From positions 1 to 29,011 of the forward strand of contig CACHDD010000007.1 of the NCBI GenBank assembly GCA_902578505.1: DNA of 29,011 nt. Reading direction: 5' to 3'. Positions 16,882-25,622 of this stretch are shown here, piece by piece; positions within the stretch are counted from its first letter, which is position 1, and each line of letters begins with the position of its first letter. This stretch comes from an uncultured Bacteroidota bacterium. Lineage in GTDB: Bacteria; Bacteroidota; Bacteroidia; Flavobacteriales; UA16. Position numbers and translations under genes: made by a program. A model generated the notes under the pieces. It was not told the DNA's origin. It searched no databases and saw only the letters and a list, made by a program, of their open reading frames with translations.

Positions 16882-18261
16882 CTACAAGTTTAATAGTAAA
16901 GCTAAATCTGATTGTTTAACTAATTTTTGGTCTCCATTTTTCATATTTTTTAGTGTGAGTTTATTGCTACTCCTCTCTTCTTCTCCAATGATAACAACAT
17001 ATGGAATGTTTTTATCATCTGCGTATTTCATCTGCTTTTTAAGCTTTGTGGAATCAGGGTAAATTTCAACTGCATAGCCCTTGGACCTCAATTGGGAAGA
17101 AATTTTTAATTCTAAATCTAATTCCTCTTCTCCCATATTGGCGATTAGCACATCAGTACTTTTATCTAAGAATTCGGGAAATAGTTCAAAGTGCTCTAAC
17201 ACATCTTCAATTCTATCTGCCCCAAAACTAATCCCAACTCCACTCATACCCTTCCATCCAAAAATTCCTGTCAGATCATCGTATCTGCCTCCTCCGCAAA
17301 TACTTCCCACAGGAGCATCCTTAACTCTGACTTCGAAAATCGCACCAGTATAGTAGTCCAAACCCCTGGCTAACATTGCATCAAACTTCAAGTTTGGCTC
17401 ATTAATACCTAATGTGTTAGATCTGTTTAAAAGAGTCTCAACATTTTTTAAGCCTGATGTTCCCTCTTCGCTATCTTCAATAATTGATTTGATCTCATTA
17501 AGTACAGCAGAATTTGATTCTGCTTGGTTTGCTTCAAATATAGATTTTACACCAGATTTTACCTTATCGCTAAATCCTCTCGCATCTAAATCTTCAATCA
17601 CTCCATCAACCCCTACTTTGTCGTACTTATCGATTGCTATGGTAAAATCTTTAAGCATTGAATAATCTACACCCAATGAAGATGCTAATGCAGATAAAAT
17701 CCTCCTGTCGTTTAAATGGATAGTGAAATTTGGAAGACCTAAATTGGTTAGAGCTTCATTAAAAACCTGGATTAGATCTAATTCACAAAGTGTGCTTGTA
17801 GAACCAATAATATCCGCATCACATTGAGTGAATTCTTGATATCTACCCTTACCTGGTCTATCACCCCTCCAAACAGGTTGAATTTGATATCTTCTAAATG
17901 GGAAGATCAAATCATTTCTGTTCATTACGACAAAGCGAGCAAAAGGAACTGTAAGATCGTACCTAAGAGCTTTCTTACTAATCGACGGAATTAAAGCCTT
18001 ACTATCTTTAGCTTCAAACGCATCTAAATTTGCTTTAGCTAAGTAATCACCGTTATTTAGAATCCTAAAAATCAGCTTATCACCTTCTTCTCCGTACTTT
18101 CCAGTTAGAGTTTGAAGATTTTCAAATGAAGGCGTGTTAACTGGAAGAAAACCATGCTTTTCAAACACATCTTTAATGATTGAAAAAATCCACTGTCTTC
18201 TGGCCATAGCTTTTGGGCCATAATCTCTAGTACCTTTTGGAATTGAGGGTTTACTCATCAT
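16882..18261 (-). CDS. hisS: Histidine--tRNA ligase
   Basis: Class II aminoacyl-tRNA synthetase that charges tRNA-His in the cytoplasm. Motif 2 is RRYQIQPVWRGDRPGKGRYQ with the following EFTQCDADI; the histidine-specific loop LARGLDYYTGAIFEV and motif 3 GVGISFGADRIEDVL are present, followed by a C-terminal anticodon-binding domain. The protein is 459 residues from the first of two adjacent ATG codons (18259-18261); the second (18256-18258) gives MSKPSIPKGTRDY, which is just as plausible. A TTG-started reading back to 18288 would overlap ung and add nine unconserved residues, so it is rejected. It follows ung by 14 bases on the same strand, likely cotranscribed. Confidence 0.96.
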   Translation of the reverse strand: MMSKPSIPKGTRDYGPKAMARRQWIFSIIKDVFEKHGFLPVNTPSFENLQTLTGKYGEEGDKLIFRILNNGDYLAKANLDAFEAKDSKALIPSISKKALRYDLTVPFARFVVMNRNDLIFPFRRYQIQPVWRGDRPGKGRYQEFTQCDADIIGSTSTLCELDLIQVFNEALTNLGLPNFTIHLNDRRILSALASSLGVDYSMLKDFTIAIDKYDKVGVDGVIEDLDARGFSDKVKSGVKSIFEANQAESNSAVLNEIKSIIEDSEEGTSGLKNVETLLNRSNTLGINEPNLKFDAMLARGLDYYTGAIFEVRVKDAPVGSICGGGRYDDLTGIFGWKGMSGVGISFGADRIEDVLEHFELFPEFLDKSTDVLIANMGEEELDLELKISSQLRSKGYAVEIYPDSTKLKKQMKYADDKNIPYVVIIGEEERSSNKLTLKNMKNGDQKLVKQSDLALLLNL

Positions 18262-18275
18262 GCCCAAAGTTAAGA

Positions 18276-19016
18276 CTACATCAACCAATTAATTTCATCA
18301 AAACCAAGTTCTATAAGCGCCTTATTAACATTGGAAAATGGCTTAGATCCAAAGAATCCTCTATGAGCAGAAAGTGGACTTGGATGCGCAGATTTAAAGA
18401 CTTTATGCTTTTGTGCATCTAGCTTACCTCCTAGAATCTCTGCATCCTTGCCCCATAAAACAAAGCAAATTCTATTACGCCCATTATTAAGCTCTGTTAG
18501 TATCGAATTGATTAATGTTTCCCATCCTTTTCCCCTATGCGAACCTGGAGCTGAATTTCTAACTGTCAGACATGTGTTGAGAAGTAATATTCCTTGAGCA
18601 CTCAAACTGCTTAGATCTGTTGACCTTAACTCCCCACCAATATCATTACCCATCTCAACGATAATATTTCTTAATGAAGGAGGAGTCTTAACTCCATTTG
18701 GGACTGAAAAGGCCAAACCATCTGCCTGCCCCATACCGTGATATGGATCTTGACCAAGTATTACTACCCTAACATTTTCAAATGGTGTTAACTGCAAGGA
18801 CCTAAAGATTTGATCAGGTTTGGGAAAACAGTAATTAGACGAATATTCAGAAATTAAAAAATCCTCTAATCTCGAAAAATCCTCAGTTTCAGAAAACGAT
18901 CCCAAGATTTTCATCCATTTTGAAGATTTTGGGAGATTCTCTACCAAAGAAGCTAAAGATTTGATTTTTAGTGATTCAGGTGGTTCGAAATCTATATTTT
19001 CAAATAAACTCTTCAT
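18276..19016 (-). CDS. ung: Uracil-DNA glycosylase, family 1
   Basis: Ung removes uracil from DNA to start base-excision repair. The 246 residues contain the water-activating motif GQDPYH (88-93, catalytic Asp90), the uracil-binding pocket stretch ADGLAFSVP, and the minor-groove loop HPSPLSAHRGFFG (211-223) with the catalytic histidine. E. coli Ung is 229 residues; the extra N-terminal residues here are ordinary. The cell thus holds two repair genes in this window, ung and uvrA. It is divergent from the helicase gene, and the shared upstream region (19017-19115) contains a TAnnTTTG box facing the helicase and a weaker TACTTTG-like sequence facing ung. Confidence 0.97.
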   Translation of the reverse strand: MKSLFENIDFEPPESLKIKSLASLVENLPKSSKWMKILGSFSETEDFSRLEDFLISEYSSNYCFPKPDQIFRSLQLTPFENVRVVILGQDPYHGMGQADGLAFSVPNGVKTPPSLRNIIVEMGNDIGGELRSTDLSSLSAQGILLLNTCLTVRNSAPGSHRGKGWETLINSILTELNNGRNRICFVLWGKDAEILGGKLDAQKHKVFKSAHPSPLSAHRGFFGSKPFSNVNKALIELGFDEINWLM

Positions 19017-19067
19017 TAAAACTTAATAATCGATGGGCTATAATTTCCTAGTAAGCAAAGTACAAGG

Positions 19068-19075
19068 TATTTTTG
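19068..19075 (+). promoter_or_regulatory. Candidate -7 box TATTTTTG for the helicase gene
   Basis: Exact TAnnTTTG match, with TTTC about 20 bases upstream as a weak -33 element. Transcription would begin near 19082, compatible with the ATG at 19116 or the TTG at 19092. Confidence 0.4.
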
Positions 19076-19115
19076 CGCTTTCCCATTCAAATTGAATACA
19101 ACTACCAATTCGTTC

Positions 19116-20642
19116 ATGGATCCTAAATTCAGATCAAATCTAGAGTGCAGTATAGGTAAGGAGTTATACGGGTATCAAAAGACTGCAATTGATCAAATTC
19201 TAGTCACTTTCAATAACAATAGAGACAATTACAATCTATTGTTCCAGCTTCCAACAGGAGGTGGTAAGACTGTGATTTTTTCTGAATTGACAAAGAGATT
19301 CATTCTAGCAAAGGGAAAAAAAGTCCTAATCCTAACTCACAGAATTGAGCTCTTAAGCCAAACCTCTAGCATGCTCACTGAAATTGGCGTACCAAACAAG
19401 GTGATTAATGCAAAGGTTAAAGACCTTGACGATGGAGAAGATCATTGGTGTTATGTTGCCATGGTTGAAACACTTAATAATCGTATCAATGAGGAGGCAA
19501 TGGAGTTTGAGAATTTAGGTTTAGTTATTGTCGACGAGGCACACTACAATAGTTTCAGAAAGCTCTTTAAGCACTTCAATGAACAAGCTCTTTTAGGCGT
19601 TACAGCGACTCCATTGAGCTCAAACATTAAACTTCCATTACACGATAACTACAATGAGCTTATTGTGGGAGAGAGCATCTCTTCTCTTGTTGATCAAAAT
19701 TACCTAGCAAGAGCTCATACATATAATTATGACGTTAACCTCAAAGCTCTTAAAGTTGGGATTAACGGAGACTACACTGTTAGTTCTTCTGAAAGACTTT
19801 ATGGAAATTACTTAATGCAAGAAAAGCTTCTCTATGCATATGAAGAAAAGGCTAAGGGAACAAAAACTCTAATCTTCAATAACGGTATTAATACTTCCAA
19901 GCAAGTTCAAGCAATGTTTGAAGAAGAGGGTTACGAGTGCAAACACCTCGACAATACTCATAGTGAAAAAGAAAGAGCTGAGATTTTAGAGTGGTTCCAC
20001 AAAAAGCCTGATGCTATTCTTTCTTCAGTTAGTATCCTGACAACTGGTTTTGATGAGCCAACAGTCCAAACTATTATTCTAAACAGAGCTACTAAATCTC
20101 TTACTCTCTACCATCAGATGATTGGCCGTGGATCAAGATTCCTTAAAAATAAGCCTGAATTCAACGTAATTGATTTGGGAAATAATGCCAGAAGGTTTGG
20201 GCTTTGGGACGCACATATCAATTGGCAGGATATATTTAGAGCTCCACAGGCTTTTATAGACGGGCTTTATTCTGATGAGGAAATTGAAAACGAATTCGTC
20301 TACCAAATGCCTGAAGATCTTGCTAAAAAATTCAAGGGAGGGCCAGAAGTTGAATTTGATATGATGAAGGTCTACAATGAGGTGATGAAGCAAGCCGAAA
20401 GACCAAAAAAAGCTGTTGATTTAAGCCTTGAACAGCATAAAATGATCATCAAATATGCAGCAACTGATTATTGGGATGCTGTCGAATTAATTGATCAATT
20501 AGGTGATGACATTAATTTTAGAGTTAAACAATATTCTAAGTGTATGGCTAAAACTACAGACAACTACAGAACTTGGCTTCAGGAAGAATACACTAGAAGA
20601 TTAAAAACTGAGCTAAGGCATTCGTTCAACGACGAAGATTAA
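19116..20642 (+). CDS. Superfamily 2 DEAD/DEAH-box helicase
   Basis: 508 residues from ATG 19116; an in-frame TTG at 19092 would add eight residues and cannot be ruled out. The helicase core has a Q-like motif GYQKTAIDQI (19-28), Walker A PTGGGKT (46-52), motif Ia LTHRIEL, Walker B DEAH (140-143), motif III VTATP, and motif VI QMIGRGSR (334-341) with the arginine finger. This layout resembles the SSL2/RadD-like group of ATP-dependent nucleic-acid helicases. A C-terminal region of about 130 residues after the core (from WDAHINWQDI on) is not recognised. It stands alone between divergent ung and convergent tsaD, so context gives no substrate. No nuclease domain is visible. Confidence 0.9.
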   Translation: MDPKFRSNLECSIGKELYGYQKTAIDQILVTFNNNRDNYNLLFQLPTGGGKTVIFSELTKRFILAKGKKVLILTHRIELLSQTSSMLTEIGVPNKVINAKVKDLDDGEDHWCYVAMVETLNNRINEEAMEFENLGLVIVDEAHYNSFRKLFKHFNEQALLGVTATPLSSNIKLPLHDNYNELIVGESISSLVDQNYLARAHTYNYDVNLKALKVGINGDYTVSSSERLYGNYLMQEKLLYAYEEKAKGTKTLIFNNGINTSKQVQAMFEEEGYECKHLDNTHSEKERAEILEWFHKKPDAILSSVSILTTGFDEPTVQTIILNRATKSLTLYHQMIGRGSRFLKNKPEFNVIDLGNNARRFGLWDAHINWQDIFRAPQAFIDGLYSDEEIENEFVYQMPEDLAKKFKGGPEVEFDMMKVYNEVMKQAERPKKAVDLSLEQHKMIIKYAATDYWDAVELIDQLGDDINFRVKQYSKCMAKTTDNYRTWLQEEYTRRLKTELRHSFNDED

Positions 20643-20656
20643 GATTGCAAATATTT

Positions 20657-20679
20657 CTTATTTTCAAGACGAAAATTAG
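20657..20679. other. Stem-loop between convergent helicase and tsaD genes
   Basis: CTTATTTTC, loop AAGAC, GAAAATTAG pairs over nine positions with one T-T mismatch. It sits 15 bases after the helicase stop. No T-run follows in either direction, so it is at most a weak transcription end or RNA-stability element. Confidence 0.25.
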
Positions 20680-20757
20680 AAACATACTCGACTTGGCTGT
20701 TTATTTTATAAATAAGAAGCAATATCAAGAGATAATCAATAGAATATTTTGGTAAAA

Positions 20758-21804
20758 TTATTCCACAGATTGGCAAAGATCTGGAAGCCTTGGACTTGGG
20801 ACATCAGATAATTTCCCGAATTTTTTATTTGCAAAATCAAAAACTCCTGCCATACCAACCATTGCAGCATTATCAGTGCAGTATCTAATAGGTGGAACAA
20901 AAATTTTCCAACCATCACTATGAGCCAGTTTTTCTAGTGCATTTCTTAATCCAGAATTCGCACTTACACCACCTGCAATTGCAATGCTATTTATACCTGT
21001 TTTAGATGAAGCTTGAATTAATTTATCCATCAACATAGCAATAATTGTATGCTGAACTGAAGAACAAAAATCGTATAAATTTTGTTCATTTCCTGTACTA
21101 AAAAAATCCTTGTTTTCAGATAATGTTTTTTGAAGAAATCTTAAAACTTGAGTTTTAAATCCACTAAAGCTATAGTTTAATCCATCTACCTTAGAATGAC
21201 TGAAAATAAATCTATTACAACATCCAAGTTTTGAATATTTATCAATTAGAGGACCACCTGGATATGGCAAACCAATTAGTTTAGCCACCTTGTCAAAAGC
21301 TTCTCCTGCAGCATCGTCAAGAGTGTTGCCTATGACCACCATTTCTGAGGGAGAATCAACTCTTACAATTTGAGTATGACCTCCTGATACAGTTAGGCAC
21401 AAAAATGGGAAAGATGGAGATTCTGTATCTCTAATGAAGTGAGCTAAAATATGAGCTCTCATATGATGGATTGGAATCGAAGGTATACCATTTGCCCAAG
21501 CCCAAGATTTAGCAAAAGATGCTCCAACCAAAAGAGAACCATTAAGTCCAGGACCGTTTGTATACGCAACAGCATCAATATCTTCTGGATTGACACCTGC
21601 ATCTTCAAGAGCAAGGGTCACTGTTGGTATAATATTGCTTTGATGAGCTCTTGAAGCCAATTCTGGTACTACCCCACCAAACCTTGAGTGCACCATTTGA
21701 TTTGCAACAAGATTACTCAACACCTCATTTCCTCGAAGAACAGCTACTCCTGTGTCATCACAAGAAGACTCTATGGCCAAAACTATATGGTGAGGTATTT
21801 CCAA
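20758..21804 (-). CDS. tsaD: tRNA threonylcarbamoyladenosine transferase subunit TsaD
   Basis: TsaD (formerly Gcp) transfers the threonylcarbamoyl group to A37 of ANN-decoding tRNAs, together with TsaB and TsaE. The 348 residues show the ASKHA fold: IESSCDDTGVAV (11-22), the metal-binding histidines in HHMRAH (113-118), SGGHTQIV, GGVSANSGLR, and a late CTDNAAMVG motif with the metal-ligand aspartate. An in-frame TAA stands five codons upstream and no in-frame ATG follows it before the conserved IESS region, so the start is TTG at 21802-21804. A candidate -7 box lies 20 bases upstream of it. Essential in most bacteria, so a functional non-ATG start is expected here. Confidence 0.96.
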   Translation of the reverse strand: MEIPHHIVLAIESSCDDTGVAVLRGNEVLSNLVANQMVHSRFGGVVPELASRAHQSNIIPTVTLALEDAGVNPEDIDAVAYTNGPGLNGSLLVGASFAKSWAWANGIPSIPIHHMRAHILAHFIRDTESPSFPFLCLTVSGGHTQIVRVDSPSEMVVIGNTLDDAAGEAFDKVAKLIGLPYPGGPLIDKYSKLGCCNRFIFSHSKVDGLNYSFSGFKTQVLRFLQKTLSENKDFFSTGNEQNLYDFCSSVQHTIIAMLMDKLIQASSKTGINSIAIAGGVSANSGLRNALEKLAHSDGWKIFVPPIRYCTDNAAMVGMAGVFDFANKKFGKLSDVPSPRLPDLCQSVE

Positions 21805-22339
21805 TTCAATAAAATTTTAGAAGACAAAAGTACAACTACCTTCTCTGGGTAACCTTCAAATACTATACAAAGGGTCCAAAAAATATTAACTAGATCTATT
21901 CTAAATATTCATGCTGGAGTAATGTTATTATTGATATTGTTGAAATTTCCATATATGCTGAGACAATTACCTTGAAGACATTAAACCACTTTTATTAGGA
22001 GTATAGCGTTAATTTAATTTTAAAAAAAGTATTATTTAAGATACTGTCAAGAATGCTTTCATTCGACTCAATTCAATGCAGTTGTTTTATAACTGATGCA
22101 AGTTGGATATCTCTTAAAATCAATGTGTGGTATTTCGTAATAAATTCAGTCCAAATAAAATCCACAAACCTTGATAATTTAAAATGATAATTTGCGAACT
22201 CTATTTATGGAATAAAACTAGCAAGCAAGGTTTAGTATCTTTAATCAGCAGAGATTTTTGAAAGGATATGGGATTTGTTTAAACGATAGCAATAAAAAGA
22301 TTAACTTTCAGAGTCATAATCAAACTCCAATACATTCAA
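21805..22339. other. 535-base gene-free interval; holds one short start-less reading frame
   Basis: This very AT-rich stretch has no gene I can support, no tRNA and no clear repeat. On the minus strand, 22073-22204 is open for 43 codons between two stops without an ATG, and reads like protein (FVDFIWTEFITKYHTL, then LRDIQLASVIKQLH), so it may be the end of a decayed gene; chance is not excluded in such AT-rich DNA. The end nearest 22339 presumably holds the promoter of the next gene; TATCTTTA at 22236-22243 is one base off the -7 consensus. A structured or small RNA cannot be excluded. Confidence 0.4.
21825..21832 (-). promoter_or_regulatory. Candidate -7 box TACTTTTG for tsaD
   Basis: On the minus strand this reads TACTTTTG, an exact TAnnTTTG match. 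TTTG stands 24 bases upstream, slightly beyond the usual spacing of a -33 element. It supports the short-leader TTG start of tsaD. Confidence 0.4.
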
Positions 22340-23398
22340 ATGAAAATATCTCTTATAAAAGCTACCGTTTCACTATATTCTTTTCTCTTTTTTACAATTT
22401 GCTCTTGGGCACAAATAACCATTAATTCTAGCGACTTACCCCAAGGCGGAACCACTTATATTCTTCAAGAATCTAATCCTGATCCTTTGCAAGATTATGC
22501 TTCGACTGGAGCTGGATTTATATGGGATTTTAGTGATTTAGGATCATTATCTGAGATTTCAATTTCAATTGGAAATATTGATGAAGCTCCAATTCTTGCT
22601 CAAATATATTTCTATGACAGTGACATCTTCGGACCTGGAGATTTTCCAGACATAAGTGAAATGAAAATTGATTTACCTATTGAAGCAGGTGGTTTTTATA
22701 ACTATTATCAAACTAATGGTAGTAGCTATAATATAACTGGAATTTCAATCGGTGAAGAAGGTATTTCAGTTCCATTTGATGATATTGATGAGATTCACCC
22801 AATTCCATTAAATTATGGAGACATCATAAACTCTTCGTACGAATTCACTGTCAATATACCAACCATATTTTCTTATAATTCTTCAGGCACAAGAACTGGC
22901 TCTGTTGATGGCTGGGGAACATTAAACCTACCAAATGGTGATTCTCACGAAGTAATTAGACTTGCTACTACAATTGAAAGTTCAGACGTAATAACTCCGG
23001 ATGGAATGGAAGAAATGTCATTCGATTACGAGCTTACTATATATCAATGGCTAGGTGATGGCGGACTACCCTTCTTAGAAGTTCAAACAGCTTTTGGAGT
23101 TCCATTTAGAGTTCGCTACCAAGGTACTCCTAATTCAAACACAGAAAGCGTTAAAGAAGATCTTCAGCACAGAGTGAATATTTTCCCTAACCCTGCAAGC
23201 ACAGGTTCAAATATTACTGTTCAAGGATTTGATGCTAATTCGACTTGGGAGGTTAGAAATGCTGCAGGCCAAATCTGTCAAACTGGTCAAGGTCCGATTC
23301 TAAATACTGACAACTTTAAGTCTGGAGCATACTTATTAATTCAAAAAAGAAGCTCTAACGGTTTAATTTCACGACCTTTGCTTTTCGTGATAAAATAA
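22340..23398 (+). CDS. Secreted protein with T9SS type A C-terminal sorting domain
   Basis: 352 residues. The signal peptide covers about 1-25 (ending CSWAQ). The C-terminal 75 or so residues form the sorting domain: VNIFPNPAS, then WEVRNAAGQ, and FKSGAYLL near the end. The middle is acidic, rich in Ser, Ile, Gly and aromatic residues, and predicted as beta strands by eye; I recognise no catalytic motif. It would be exported by the type IX system and released or attached at the surface. It ends two bases from the stop of a convergent lipoprotein gene. Function unknown, but the presence of two such proteins in the window shows the organism has a T9SS. Confidence 0.85.
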   Translation: MKISLIKATVSLYSFLFFTICSWAQITINSSDLPQGGTTYILQESNPDPLQDYASTGAGFIWDFSDLGSLSEISISIGNIDEAPILAQIYFYDSDIFGPGDFPDISEMKIDLPIEAGGFYNYYQTNGSSYNITGISIGEEGISVPFDDIDEIHPIPLNYGDIINSSYEFTVNIPTIFSYNSSGTRTGSVDGWGTLNLPNGDSHEVIRLATTIESSDVITPDGMEEMSFDYELTIYQWLGDGGLPFLEVQTAFGVPFRVRYQGTPNSNTESVKEDLQHRVNIFPNPASTGSNITVQGFDANSTWEVRNAAGQICQTGQGPILNTDNFKSGAYLLIQKRSSNGLISRPLLFVIK

Positions 23399-23400
23399 AA

Positions 23401-24516
23401 TTAATTACAGTAGTAATCTGAGAAGGGATTTGGAGAGCAAAAATTGAGTTCTGCAGTCTCATCACCTTCTTGCAAATGCTCAATTGTATCTGTTGTATAT
23501 CCCAAATTATAAACTCCTTGAATAGATCTTGAAGCCCAAAGGCCTAAACCACCATCAATATTATTATAATTTGGTCTCTCCTGCAGAATATTTGTTGTTG
23601 GAGCATTAACATCAAGGTAAATAGCTAAATCTTCATTAGCAATCATTAGCTCAAAATCAAAAGCAAATACTCTTTGTTCTTCCTCATCCCACTCACCAAG
23701 AACTCGGGTGATTCTTGGATTTTTCTCTAGACTAGACGAAAGGAATGAATAAAATGAACTTCCTGAAAAAACCTTTGTTATTTGATCACCCCCTTCATTG
23801 TTGTTTGGCTCCATTGTGCCAATTGGGATCTCTAAAGTTTTGTATGCACTATCTTCTTTTATAGTCAGATCTTCATCGACCCAATAAATCTCTTTGTAAT
23901 GGACGGACAATACCGCATCATACCTAGAAGCACCCTCTGTTGTGTACCATTTGAAAGTGTAATCAGGATATGTTACTTGAGAAGGTCCAACATTTGCAAA
24001 ACTCATTGGTATATCTCCAAGTGGAGGTTGAGTAATATTTCCTACTCCAGTGTGTATCAAATCTGTTGTCGATGAAACCTTTAATGTATCGTCAATAAGA
24101 ACTTCAAGTGTGTACAAAGAATCTGTCTCCAATCGTTTTCCTTCTGGAGTTAAGGCATAGTAAGCCTTATACTCAGGGCCCCAAAATGACCCATCATCCT
24201 TATTATCAAGTAATGTTTCTATCAGTTCAAATTCAACACCATTCTCACTGTAAATGGAAGCTTGAACTCTATGACTTTCATACTCAGATGAATCCTGGAC
24301 TTGAGCATAAACGTTTTGATCACCGTCACCTAGCCAAGTCCTATTTATCTTTACCCATTGCGTATCCTGTTCAGCATCTAATAAGCCAAAAACTATTGGT
24401 TGACTCATATAAGGTGCATTAAGATCAACATCGGTAGAACACCTAGAAAACACAAATGTAATTGCCATTGCTAAAGCAATAACTATCATTAAATTACTGA
24501 GTTTCAATTTTTGCAT
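23401..24516 (-). CDS. Putative lipoprotein, possibly DUF4249-like
   Basis: 371 residues. The N-terminal hydrophobic segment (about 10-23) ends in FSRC followed by ST and acidic residues, so the cysteine at about 26 is the likely lipidation site; arginine just before the cysteine is unusual for a lipobox, where Gly, Ala or Ser is the norm. The early mature part (PIVFGLLDAEQDTQWVKINR) resembles the start of DUF4249-type Bacteroidota lipoproteins, but I am not certain of this. The rest is rich in beta-prone stretches and carries no catalytic motif. It starts 12 bases after the acyl-CoA reductase stop, so the two are likely one transcript. Probably an outer-membrane-anchored protein of unknown role. 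Confidence 0.75.
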   Translation of the reverse strand: MQKLKLSNLMIVIALAMAITFVFSRCSTDVDLNAPYMSQPIVFGLLDAEQDTQWVKINRTWLGDGDQNVYAQVQDSSEYESHRVQASIYSENGVEFELIETLLDNKDDGSFWGPEYKAYYALTPEGKRLETDSLYTLEVLIDDTLKVSSTTDLIHTGVGNITQPPLGDIPMSFANVGPSQVTYPDYTFKWYTTEGASRYDAVLSVHYKEIYWVDEDLTIKEDSAYKTLEIPIGTMEPNNNEGGDQITKVFSGSSFYSFLSSSLEKNPRITRVLGEWDEEEQRVFAFDFELMIANEDLAIYLDVNAPTTNILQERPNYNNIDGGLGLWASRSIQGVYNLGYTTDTIEHLQEGDETAELNFCSPNPFSDYYCN

Positions 24517-24528
24517 TTCGCTAAGATA

Positions 24529-25584
24529 CTAATCAATTCCTTGAAGAAATTTTATTGTGTTAACTCCATCAGCATAATCATCAACTTGTGGGCATTGAGC
24601 TTGGCCAAATTCGTAAATGGGTAATTCTGACGATTTGCTATTTAAAATATTCTCAAATTCACCCCACCCCTTTCTTGCTGTTACTACTTGAATACCTTCA
24701 GCATAATCTGCAATTCTTGTAGTTATCAAATCTAAGTCTTTATAAAACTCAACAAATATTGTCCCGACAGGGCTAACCCATCCTGCATCCTTCTTCACTA
24801 AAAGGAATCCGTTTTCTATAAGGTCTTCACCGTTTAAAAGCCAAATTGCTTTGTGGTAGTCGTAGTTGTTAGCGTATTTATTGTGATTGCCAATTTCTCC
24901 CCACTTCACCCATTGGGTAAAGCATCTATCTAAGTCAAACCCTTCTGGTAAGAAAATCTTTGTAGTACTTCTACAGCCGAGACCAAAGTGAGTGAACATA
25001 TCATCACCAAGCTTACTTAAATCTTCATCACTTTCGTTACCATCCAAAACAGCTACTCCAGTTCGTTGCGACCTAAAAATATGAGGAATATGACTGAAGT
25101 ATGACTCAAAGTATCTAGTAGTATTAGCATTTCCCGTTGCAATTAAAGCATCTACCTCTCCTAGCTTGCCTTCAACAAATGTGATTCGGCCTTTTAATTC
25201 AGGAGCAATTTCTTCGAGTTTAGACACAACTTCTTTTGGAAGTATCTGGTCATCTCTACTAGCCTTTACAGAAATACTAAAACCACATACTAATCCGCAT
25301 AATATATCGTGCCATCCAACAAGTGGTAGGTTTCCTGCAGTAATTAAGCCTAATGTTTTTCCATTTGATTCTAGAGATGAATCATTAATTCCATTTTCAG
25401 CAAACCATGCTGAAACAGAGTCTGAACTCAACATCGAAGCATGATTTTTCATTGCTGTAGCAACGCTGTCCTTTGTGAACCATCCGTTATGGGCTTCAGC
25501 AGATTTCAACAAATCTTCATTGAGAATTGCTTCCTCATTAAACCATTTTCCTAGTTCAACTAGTGTATGTTGCAGATTATTCAC
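24529..25584 (-). CDS. LuxC-type acyl-CoA reductase
   Basis: The LuxC family reduces fatty acyl-CoA or acyl-protein to aldehydes with NADPH, using an ALDH-like fold. The 351 residues contain the nucleotide-binding stretch LGLITAGNLPLVGWHD (78-93), the GNANTTRYFESYF segment (151-163) and FGLGCRSTTKIF (200-211), with C204 as the likely catalytic cysteine. LuxC of luminous bacteria is about 480 residues; this is the shorter Bacteroidota form, unconnected with luciferase genes. It is divergent from a ferredoxin gene over only 37 bases, an arrangement I recall from other flavobacteria. The physiological substrate is unknown; membrane-lipid or wax synthesis is inference. Confidence 0.9.
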   Translation of the reverse strand: MNNLQHTLVELGKWFNEEAILNEDLLKSAEAHNGWFTKDSVATAMKNHASMLSSDSVSAWFAENGINDSSLESNGKTLGLITAGNLPLVGWHDILCGLVCGFSISVKASRDDQILPKEVVSKLEEIAPELKGRITFVEGKLGEVDALIATGNANTTRYFESYFSHIPHIFRSQRTGVAVLDGNESDEDLSKLGDDMFTHFGLGCRSTTKIFLPEGFDLDRCFTQWVKWGEIGNHNKYANNYDYHKAIWLLNGEDLIENGFLLVKKDAGWVSPVGTIFVEFYKDLDLITTRIADYAEGIQVVTARKGWGEFENILNSKSSELPIYEFGQAQCPQVDDYADGVNTIKFLQGID

Positions 25585-25586
25585 TT

Positions 25587-25594
25587 TACTTTTG
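25587..25594 (+). promoter_or_regulatory. Candidate -7 box TACTTTTG for the ferredoxin gene
   Basis: Exact TAnnTTTG match 27 bases before the ferredoxin ATG. It overlaps the region serving the divergent reductase gene, so the two promoters are interleaved. No perfect -33 TTG at the standard spacing. Confidence 0.4.
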
Positions 25595-25614
25595 CGAAGT
25601 CAAATTTAGAAGGG

Positions 25615-25622
25615 CAAAAATA
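25615..25622 (-). promoter_or_regulatory. Candidate -7 box TATTTTTG for the acyl-CoA reductase gene
   Basis: On the minus strand this reads TATTTTTG, an exact TAnnTTTG match, 30 bases upstream of the reductase start at 25584. It overlaps the first base of the ferredoxin ATG, so transcription of one gene may interfere with the other. Confidence 0.35.

Noticed and set aside
18262..18288. TTG start for hisS overlapping ung
   Set aside because: It adds nine unconserved residues; the family N-terminus begins at the ATG pair at 18256-18261.
22184..22261. 25-codon plus-strand frame starting ATG ATA ATT
   Set aside because: Too short, no signal or motif, and typical of AT-rich chance frames.
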